From positions 1 through 47,569 of the forward strand of contig JAQXPK010000015.1 of assembly GCA_029100605.1 (NCBI GenBank): DNA of 47,569 nt. The letters are read 5' to 3'. The first letter of the stretch is position 1, and every line of letters starts with the position of its first letter. The translations under genes were made by a program, and so were the position numbers. Under the pieces are notes generated by a model that saw only the letters and a program-made list of their open reading frames with translations, was not told the DNA's origin and did not search any database. Of this stretch, positions 31,961 to 37,755 are shown piece after piece. This DNA comes from Bacillota bacterium. GTDB taxonomy: Bacteria > Bacillota > Clostridia > Oscillospirales > Oscillospiraceae.

Positions 31961-31987
31961 TTGTAATGAAATTTCTTATAATATAAT
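31961..31987 (+). promoter_or_regulatory. Promoter region of the Na/Pi cotransporter gene
   Basis: TATAAT occurs twice (31977-31982 and 31982-31987), with TTGTAA at 31961-31966, 15 bases before the second. TTTGTAA/TTTTGTCA-type words recur at about 31926, 31945 and 31959. They could be binding sites for a response regulator such as PhoP, although they do not match its usual TTAACA repeats. Confidence 0.45.
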
Positions 31988-32032
31988 GTGTCCGGTTTGG
32001 GCGACTTTGATAGAGACATTTAGGAGTATCGT

Positions 32033-33835
32033 ATGGAGATTTTAAGTGCCATTGTGCAGCTTCTGGGCGGTCTTGCTTTGTTCCTGTACGGCATCGAGCT
32101 GATGGGCGACGGTCTGAAGAACAGCTCGGGGGCAGCGCTGAAGCGGGTGCTGGAAAAGGTCACCGGAAACGTGGTCATGGGCGTGCTTACCGGCGCGCTG
32201 GTCACCGCCGTGATCCAGAGCTCCACCGCAACCATTGTGCTGACGGTAGCCCTGATCGGCGCCGGCGTACTGAATCTGAAGCAGGCGGTTTCCATTGTCA
32301 TGGGTGCCAACATCGGCACCACCGTCACGGCGCAGATCATCCGCCTTGGCTCCATCCAGTCCGACGGAAGCTGGCTGCTGTGGCTGTTCAACACGGACAC
32401 CCTGGCGCCCATTGCCCTGGTGGCAGGCATCATTCTGCTGATGTTCGTCAAGTCCAAGAAGTCCAACACCATCGGCGACATCTGCGTGGGTTTCGGCGTC
32501 CTGTTCGTGGGACTGAATTTGATGACTGCCGGCGTGGAGCCTCTGGTGGGGACGGAAGCCTTTGTTTCCTTTGTCGGTTTCCTGAATAACCCCCTGTTTG
32601 GCATTCTGTTCGGCCTGATTCTGACGGTGATTGTCCAAAGCTCCTCGGCAACGGTGGGTATGCTGCAGACGGTGGCCTCCGTTCCCGGAGCCGGGATCAC
32701 CTTTGCCATGGCCTATCCGGTGATTATGGGCATCAATCTGGGAACCTGTGTCACAACAGCCATGGTCTGCTCCATCGGCTCATCCAAGGACGCCAAGCGC
32801 ACCGGCGTGGTGCATATCGCCTTCAATACCATCGGTACGATCCTGTTTTTGATCGTGCTGACCATTTTGCAGAAGCTGTCCGTATTCGGCGAGCAGTTCT
32901 GGGTACGCAGCGTGGACAGCGGCAGCATTGCCAATTTCCAGACGGTGTTCAATCTGCTCACCGCCGTCGCCCTGGTGCCCTTCGCGGACTGGCTTGTGAA
33001 GCTGTCCATGGTGATCGTCAAGGACGACGCGGAAAAACAGCAGCGGCATCCCGAGCTGCACACGTTGGATGAAAAGCTGTACAATTCTCCCGCCGTCGCC
33101 GTTGCCGTCGCTGTGAAGGCGGTGGCGGACGAGGGCGCTCTGGCTCGGGACAATTTTGCGAAGGGCTGCCGGGTTCTGGCAAAATATGATCCCGTTCTGG
33201 TAAAGGAAATTGATGAGGACGAAATCTGCATTGACGAATTTACGGACAACGCCGATCATTTCCTCATTGGCCTGTCCAAGACGGTGGAGACCGAGTGGGA
33301 TGACCGGCAGCTGGATATGCTGATGCAGACGGTACCCAACTTTGAACGCATCGGGGACTACGCCACCAATCTGGTGGAGCTGTCCCAGCGGCTGGACGCC
33401 GAAAACGCCTCCTTCTCCGAGGCGGCGAAGCATGAGCTGAGCATCATCTGCGCCGCCGTCAATGAGATTTTGTCCATCACCGTGGATGCCTTTGCCAAGG
33501 GCGACAACGAGGCCGCCAAGGCCATTGAGCCGCTGGAGGAAACCATTGATGACATGGTGATGATCCTCCGGGATCGCCATACCAAGCGCCTGAAGAATGG
33601 CACCTGCTCCGTGGGCAGCGGTCTGGTGTTCATGGAGACGCTGACGTATCTGGAGCGCGCCTCCGACCAGTGCTCCTCCATCGCTGTGATGATGCTGGCC
33701 CGGAATAACGAGAACATCCTGCAGAATCACTATGATTATCTCCGGGAGATTCATGCAGGCAGTGACGTGACGTATTTGGCGGAGAGAGAGCGCCGCCGTC
33801 AGCAGTATATCAAACCCCTGAAGGACGTACAGTAA
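32033..33835 (+). CDS. Na/Pi cotransporter family protein with PhoU-like domain
   Basis: This 600-residue protein of the NptA/PF02690 family imports phosphate with sodium. Two inverted membrane repeats carry the QSS signatures QSSTATI (about 63) and QSSSATV (about 202), with GANIGTT and GINLGTC following each. About residues 350-560 form a cytoplasmic PhoU-like helical domain typical of bacterial members. AGGAG lies before the ATG. It is a single-gene unit with its own promoter and a strong terminator. Confidence 0.93.
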   Translation: MEILSAIVQLLGGLALFLYGIELMGDGLKNSSGAALKRVLEKVTGNVVMGVLTGALVTAVIQSSTATIVLTVALIGAGVLNLKQAVSIVMGANIGTTVTAQIIRLGSIQSDGSWLLWLFNTDTLAPIALVAGIILLMFVKSKKSNTIGDICVGFGVLFVGLNLMTAGVEPLVGTEAFVSFVGFLNNPLFGILFGLILTVIVQSSSATVGMLQTVASVPGAGITFAMAYPVIMGINLGTCVTTAMVCSIGSSKDAKRTGVVHIAFNTIGTILFLIVLTILQKLSVFGEQFWVRSVDSGSIANFQTVFNLLTAVALVPFADWLVKLSMVIVKDDAEKQQRHPELHTLDEKLYNSPAVAVAVAVKAVADEGALARDNFAKGCRVLAKYDPVLVKEIDEDEICIDEFTDNADHFLIGLSKTVETEWDDRQLDMLMQTVPNFERIGDYATNLVELSQRLDAENASFSEAAKHELSIICAAVNEILSITVDAFAKGDNEAAKAIEPLEETIDDMVMILRDRHTKRLKNGTCSVGSGLVFMETLTYLERASDQCSSIAVMMLARNNENILQNHYDYLREIHAGSDVTYLAERERRRQQYIKPLKDVQ

Positions 33836-33840
33836 GTGTA

Positions 33841-33874
33841 AACCCCCGAAAGCCTCGGCTTTCGGGGGTTTTAC
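33841..33874 (+). terminator. Terminator of the Na/Pi cotransporter gene
   Basis: AACCCCCGAAAGC/GCTTTCGGGGGTT followed by TTAC, 5 bases after the stop; a very stable 13-base stem. Confidence 0.9.
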
Positions 33875-33898
33875 TTGATTCTCATACTATTTCCCGAT

Positions 33899-34038
33899 AA
33901 AATGGTTAATTCCATTTTATCCTGCGCTGGTCGCGCAGGCCGCCAGCGGCGGCAAGAAAGGGATGGACTACGTTTTTTAGCGGCGATGCCGCTGACCGCG
34001 AGACCGCGGTCCCATAAAACGGTATTGAACCGTTTTAT
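33899..34038. repeat. Cluster of six unrelated perfect hairpins
   Basis: In 140 bases six perfect inverted repeats follow one another, each with its own sequence: AAAATGG/CCATTTT (33899-33918), CCTGCG/CGCAGG (33921-33939), CCGCC/GGCGG (33940-33952), AGCGGC/GCCGCT (33979-33993), GACCGC/GCGGTC (33994-34011) and ATAAAACGGT/ACCGTTTTAT (34014-34038). It encodes no gene and abuts repeat A copy 3. It could be a structured RNA, a recombination or replication structure, or the relic of a larger element. Confidence 0.7.
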
Positions 34039-34045
34039 GAAAAAC

Positions 34046-34205
34046 TAGGGCAATACCGCATAATGGGGCAAGGAGATTCGGCGAGAGATTTAGCGAAAGT
34101 ATGAAAAACGGGGGAATACTGGATGTATTTCCCATTTTTCATACTGCACGATTGGGACTTTAGATCTGCCGAAGCCCGCAGCTCCCATTGTGCAGTGTTG
34201 CCCTA
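34046..34205 (-). mobile_element. MITE-like repeat family A, copy 3 (full length)
   Basis: This 160-bp element is the reverse orientation of copies 1 and 2. Its ends are TAGGGCAATACCGCATAATG and, on the other strand, TAGGGCAACACTGCACAATG. TA at both borders fits insertion at a TA target but is also part of the repeat. It lies 3 bases beyond the stop of the HD-domain gene and could serve as its terminator. Confidence 0.85.
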
Positions 34206-34208
34206 GTA

Positions 34209-34787
34209 TCAGATGCAGAGCTTCGCCTGTTCCTTCGCCACGCTGGCTTCGCAGCTGCGCATGGCGAGAATGGTTTTTTCCATCAGCTCCTCCAGCGTCC
34301 AGCCCAGACGCTCCGCACCGGTCTGGATGACATCCCGGGAGCAGCCAGCGGCGAATTTCTTGTCCTTGAACTTCTTCTTCAGGCTGCTGACTTCCATGTC
34401 CATAACGCTCTTGCTGGGGCGCATCCGGGCGGCGGCGCCGATGAGGCCGGTGAGTTCGTCCGTGGCAAAGAGAATCTTCTCCATTTTGTGGGTCGGCTCC
34501 ACGTCGCAGCACAGCCCATAGCCGTGGGAGCAGATGGCGTGCACCATCTCCGCTCTGGCATCGATTTCCGCCAGCAGCTCCGGAGCCTTGACGCAGTGCT
34601 GCTCCGGGTAGCGCTCAAAGTCCACATCGTGCAGCAGACCGCACAGACCCCAAAAGTCCGGATCTTCGCCTTCCTGCTCCGCGAACCAGCGCATAACGCC
34701 CTCCACAGTCAGGGCGTGGAGAATGTGAAAAGGTTCCTGATTGTATTTCTGCAGCAGACCGAGGGCCTGCTCCCGTGTTACTGCCAT
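34209..34787 (-). CDS. HD-domain phosphohydrolase-like protein
   Basis: This 192-residue soluble protein has an HD-type metal site: ILHALTVEG, then LLHDVDFERYPEQH (HD at about 53-54), then ICSHGYG. The C-terminal 60 residues are helical and basic. Proteins of this type act on phosphate esters or nucleotides; the substrate is unknown. AGGAGG lies before the ATG. Its promoter contains a large perfect palindrome, suggesting tight control. The 3' end abuts repeat A copy 3. Confidence 0.85.
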   Translation of the reverse strand: MAVTREQALGLLQKYNQEPFHILHALTVEGVMRWFAEQEGEDPDFWGLCGLLHDVDFERYPEQHCVKAPELLAEIDARAEMVHAICSHGYGLCCDVEPTHKMEKILFATDELTGLIGAAARMRPSKSVMDMEVSSLKKKFKDKKFAAGCSRDVIQTGAERLGWTLEELMEKTILAMRSCEASVAKEQAKLCI

Positions 34788-34812
34788 ACAGATACCTCCT
34801 TATCCAAGCTGG

Positions 34813-34845
34813 AACCATTGTACTTCCGGTACAATGGTTTGTCAA
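34813..34845 (-). promoter_or_regulatory. HD gene promoter with palindromic operator
   Basis: On the minus strand TTGACA (34840-34845), 17 bases and TACAAT (34817-34822). AACCATTGTAC (34813-34823) and GTACAATGGTT (34829-34839) form an 11-base perfect inverted repeat with a 5-base centre. It covers the -10 and the whole spacer, ending at the -35 edge. Because it lies upstream of the expected start site, it should act as a DNA operator, not an RNA hairpin. Confidence 0.7.
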
Positions 34846-34882
34846 CGACAAAATCCGGTTGGATCCATCAATGTATATATAG

Positions 34883-34914
34883 AAAACCCCGGCTTCGCGG
34901 AAGCGAAGCCGGGG
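34883..34914 (-). terminator. Terminator of the PrsA-like gene
   Basis: CCCCGGCTTCGC/GCGAAGCCGGGG with loop TTCC (minus strand), followed by TTTTCTATATA. Confidence 0.88.
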
Positions 34915-34932
34915 AGATCCCGCTATAAATCA

Positions 34933-36573
34933 TTAGTTAGAACTGAGCACCAGATCCCTGCGGATATACTTGGTGTTGCCGTCAGTCATGGTCACGGCGT
35001 CCAGAGTGTCACTGTACCAGGCTTCCACATCAGCGCTGCGCAGCTCGTTTTCGATCTGGTAGTCCCGGTAAGTGGTGTCGCTCTGACCCACGAAGTACAT
35101 CACATGATAGCCGTACTCAGACTCGATGATGCCGGTATTGCCGCTCTTCCGGCTGGAATCGAAGCACCAGTCGTTGAAGCTGGCAACCATCTGACCGGGG
35201 TAGACGTTCTCGTACAGTCCGCCGGTGGTGCCGTCGCCGTCGTCGGACTTTTCGTTTGCCAGGGCGGCGAAGGAATCCTCGGTGGCGTCGCCGGACATCC
35301 ACTCATTGAGAATGTCCTCGGCCTCCTGCTTGGCTGCTGCCTTCTCCTCGTCGGAGTAGGTGGTGACGCCGGTGGAGGAATCAGCGGTGCCGCCCTCAAA
35401 CTTCACCAGAATGTGGCGGACGTTCACCAGGGGGAAGGTGTTGTCGTTGGAGCCGGTGTAGAACACGGCGTAGTAGCCGCTGGTGGTTGTGGTTTCGTTG
35501 CCGCTGTCGTCTGTGGTGGTGGAGGTGTTGGCGATCACGGTCTTGTCGCCTTCCGCCCGGGCGCCGTCACAGACCCAGTCCCGCAGCGTGGAGGAGACGG
35601 AGGAATACAGCTGATCCTCGTAGGCGGTGCTGGAGGCCTCGGTGTCCTTGTTGATGTCCAGGGCGGCGATGGCGGCGTCAAAGTCCGCAACGGTGGCGAT
35701 TTCTTCACCGGTCAGGGACTTGGCGGCCTCCTCGGCGGCCTTGACGGAAGCGGCCTTCTCCTCGTCAGAGTAGGCGGTATTGCCGTCGTCATCGGTGGTG
35801 CCGCCCTCCAGGAACTTGTTCGCGGCAATGTAATAGGTGTTGTAGGTAAAGGAGGAATACTTGGCGTAGTTGTCTTTTTCGGCGGCGCGGAGAGCCGCGT
35901 CGTCATAGGTCAGGGACTCGGAATAGTGGCTGTAGTAAGCGCTGGCCAGGGTGTTCAGAGTGATGAAATCCCGGTAGCTCTCCTCCGTGGAGCCGCTTCC
36001 GTATTGCGCCTTCAGATAATCCTTGAAGCTGGAGAAGCCGTAGATGGTGGCGTAGGCTTTACCGTTGTTGATGGTGGTGTCGATTTCGGCGGCCTGCTCG
36101 TCAGACAGGGTGAAGCCGGCAGCCTCAGCGGCATCCGCCAGGGCGTAGGCGGTCTTGGCGTTATTCTTGGCGGTGTCCAGAAAATCATCCGCCCAGGTGC
36201 GACCGGTATCCTCGTCGATCACCTGCTCGTCCAGAGGCTTGCTGGTGTCCAGACCGAACATGGCGGCGTAGCTGCCATAGTTGTTGGTGAAGCTGTTGAT
36301 GGCGTTCATATAGAAATAGCTGAGCTCGGCATTGCTGATCTCGTGGTCCCCGACGGTCAGCGCGGTGGTTTTGCGCTCCCGGATGCCGCTGTTGGCAACC
36401 GCCTTGGTGACGCCCACGCAGACGGCGACCACCACCATCACCGCCAAAACGGCGACGAACAGGGTGGTGTAGAGCTTCAGTTTTTTCGCTTCCTTCCGCT
36501 CGGCACGCTGCTTTTCCGTCATTTTGGCGGCGTTCTGTTCGCTGCGGAGCTTCTTCTTGCTGGATGCGCTCAT
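34933..36573 (-). CDS. Membrane-anchored PrsA/SurA-like peptidyl-prolyl isomerase
   Basis: This protein of about 546 residues has a lysine-rich cytoplasmic N-terminus, one membrane anchor (LYTTLFVAVLAVMVVVAVCVG, about 34-54) and a long extracytoplasmic part. The parvulin rotamase domain begins NVRHILVKFEGG (about 385) and continues FAALANEKSDDG, GLYENVYPGQMV and SEYGYHVMYFVG. Such foldases help secreted proteins fold outside the membrane. A segment with YSDEEKAA occurs twice (about 265 and 405), suggesting internal duplication. It is anchored by a helix, not by a lipobox. ATG 36573 after AGAGG is chosen; an ATG 18 bases earlier is possible. Confidence 0.88.
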   Translation of the reverse strand: MSASSKKKLRSEQNAAKMTEKQRAERKEAKKLKLYTTLFVAVLAVMVVVAVCVGVTKAVANSGIRERKTTALTVGDHEISNAELSYFYMNAINSFTNNYGSYAAMFGLDTSKPLDEQVIDEDTGRTWADDFLDTAKNNAKTAYALADAAEAAGFTLSDEQAAEIDTTINNGKAYATIYGFSSFKDYLKAQYGSGSTEESYRDFITLNTLASAYYSHYSESLTYDDAALRAAEKDNYAKYSSFTYNTYYIAANKFLEGGTTDDDGNTAYSDEEKAASVKAAEEAAKSLTGEEIATVADFDAAIAALDINKDTEASSTAYEDQLYSSVSSTLRDWVCDGARAEGDKTVIANTSTTTDDSGNETTTTSGYYAVFYTGSNDNTFPLVNVRHILVKFEGGTADSSTGVTTYSDEEKAAAKQEAEDILNEWMSGDATEDSFAALANEKSDDGDGTTGGLYENVYPGQMVASFNDWCFDSSRKSGNTGIIESEYGYHVMYFVGQSDTTYRDYQIENELRSADVEAWYSDTLDAVTMTDGNTKYIRRDLVLSSN

Positions 36574-36637
36574 GGTATCAAATCCTCTCATTTGTCCTAT
36601 TGGTTATCACGCGATTTGTTTACGCATAGACCTGGCT

Positions 36638-36666
36638 ATTATAATCCATTTTTCCGCCGGTTGCAA
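36638..36666 (-). promoter_or_regulatory. Promoter of the PrsA-like gene
   Basis: On the minus strand TTGCAA (36661-36666), 17 bases and TATAAT (36638-36643). It lies downstream of the small-RNA terminator, so the foldase gene has its own transcription start. Confidence 0.75.
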
Positions 36667-36737
36667 GGGGCAATCCGGCAAAGAAGGGTGAATTAGAAAA
36701 AAATTTACAGAAATTGAGGTACGTCTGACCGATCGTC

Positions 36738-36768
36738 AAAAAAACATGGGGAGCCGAAGCTCCCCATG
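36738..36768 (-). terminator. Terminator of the small RNA
   Basis: CATGGGGAGC/GCTCCCCATG with a TTCG loop (minus strand) followed by seven T. No protein gene ends close by, so it marks the 3' end of the RNA. Confidence 0.9.
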
Positions 36769-36963
36769 CACCCCGCTTTAGCCGTACGCATCCAATTATG
36801 ACCTGCACGAAAAGGCAGGTGGGATGCCGCTCCCGACCGTTACTGCTCCCAACGTCCACCCTCCGTCGAAGCGGGGGCGGGAGGTCTGCAAACGAGCCGG
36901 GAAGTCTAACTTCCCAATCAGAAAAATGTGGGTCCAAAAGGACACATTACGCACCAAGCAGGA
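36738..36963 (-). ncRNA. Structured small RNA, possibly 6S-like
   Basis: This minus-strand RNA of about 225 bases has no coding potential. A -10 box TAAAAT (36970-36975) overlaps the DUF1292 stop and predicts a start near 36963. That is exactly where CCTGCTT begins a long-range pairing with AAGCGGG (36772-36778), strengthened by CGTA/TACG just inside. Inner hairpins are an ATGTG stem (36926-36947), GGGAAG/CTTCCC (36899-36915), and GCATCC/GGATGC enclosing ACCTGC/GCAGGT (36788-36827). A 10-base perfect terminator stem with T7 ends it. Size, isolation and the CATCCCACCTGC hairpin recall 6S RNA, but the family call is uncertain. SRP RNA, RNase P RNA and tmRNA hallmarks are absent. Confidence 0.6.
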
Positions 36964-36972
36964 AAATCGATT

Positions 36973-37248
36973 TTATTCCTCTTCCTCGTAAAGAGAATCC
37001 ATAATCAGGTCGTACACGGCCTTCAGCTCCGCCTCGTCCTCAATGGCGCAGAGAATCGGCTCGTCGTCTTCCTCAATGGACTTGAGAATGCTGACCTCCA
37101 GATCCGGCGTTTCGGAACCGTCGGACGCGGGAATGACAGCCACATAGGTATTGCCGTTGTATTCCAGCGAGGTGAGCACCTCCAGCTCATACTCGGTGCC
37201 TTCCTCATCGACAATGGTGATAAAATCGGAACCGTACTGATCTGCCAC
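36973..37248 (-). CDS. DUF1292 family protein (YrzB type)
   Basis: This acidic protein of about 91 residues has the DUF1292 core: FITIVDEEGTEYELEVL, then YNGNTYVAVIPA, and an acidic tail. It is common in Firmicutes next to alaS-yrzL-ruvX genes, and its function is unknown; those neighbours are absent here. GTG 37248 is chosen because the family starts near ADQYGSDF and GGGAGGG lies upstream. The open frame reaches back to 37308 without a ribosome site. Its stop overlaps the -10 of the following small RNA. Confidence 0.85.
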   Translation of the reverse strand: MADQYGSDFITIVDEEGTEYELEVLTSLEYNGNTYVAVIPASDGSETPDLEVSILKSIEEDDEPILCAIEDEAELKAVYDLIMDSLYEEEE

Positions 37249-37279
37249 TTCAGCATCCCTCCCCGAAAGCGTTGCCTCT

Positions 37280-37308
37280 ATTCTACAGCAGGCGGCGGGT
37301 AAAATCAA
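37280..37308 (-). promoter_or_regulatory. DUF1292 gene promoter
   Basis: On the minus strand TTGATT (37303-37308), 17 bases and TAGAAT (37280-37285), 32 bases before the GTG start. Confidence 0.65.
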
Positions 37309-37351
37309 GGGGGCATTTTGTACAGAAACGCATTGGCGTTTTTTCTGCCCT

Positions 37352-37576
37352 TCAGGACAGAAAATCCTCCAGAAGCCGGTTCAGCTCTTCCTCGGTGCGG
37401 ACGGGAATGCCCTTTTCCAGCGCCTGACGGTCGGCGTCCGGAAGGGTGGATACCTGGCAGGGATAAATCTGCCGGGGCTCCCCGGCGCCCTTGTCAAACA
37501 GGGCAAGGTAACCCCGGAAGCACCCAAGGGTCATGGACAGTGTCAGCAGCAGGGCAAAGGGACGGACGTTTCGCAT
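37352..37576 (-). CDS. Small BofC-like secreted protein
   Basis: This 74-residue protein has a basic N-terminus and a hydrophobic stretch (about 6-22) that acts as signal or anchor. It then shows LALFDKG, a short linker, VSTLPDADRQALEKGIPV and EELNRLLEDFLS. This layout matches small clostridial proteins with a BofC C-terminal-type domain; BofC controls SpoIVB signalling in the spore intermembrane space. Function here is inferred. AGGAGGG lies before the ATG. No clear sigma-A promoter is seen, which would fit a sporulation sigma factor but is not proof. Confidence 0.65.
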   Translation of the reverse strand: MRNVRPFALLLTLSMTLGCFRGYLALFDKGAGEPRQIYPCQVSTLPDADRQALEKGIPVRTEEELNRLLEDFLS

Positions 37577-37662
37577 GATTCGGGATCCCTCCTTTTGCTC
37601 CTAGTATTTCCCCAAATTCAAACATTATTTATAAATTGGGGCTTTCGTTTTTTTCTTGGGTA

Positions 37663-37671
37663 TGCTATAAT
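37663..37671 (+). promoter_or_regulatory. Extended -10 promoter of the PBP gene
   Basis: TGCTATAAT, with a poor -35 (TTTCGT at 37643-37648). The leader is about 80 bases. A CCCCAAATT/AATTGGGG inverted repeat (about 37613-37640) lies just upstream, between the divergent BofC-like and PBP genes. Confidence 0.55.
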
Positions 37672-37755
37672 GATACGAGTCGTGTTATGCGTATATGACA
37701 CTGGTTATACTTTTGAAAAGCAATGTACACGCTTTAAGCGTTTTGGAGGTACCCT

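Noticed and set aside
36850..36880. GGAGGGTGGACG on the minus strand, reminiscent of the T-box AGGGTGG sequence.
   Set aside because: The rest of the T-box motif and an antiterminator are missing, and the following foldase gene is not an amino-acid gene and has its own promoter.
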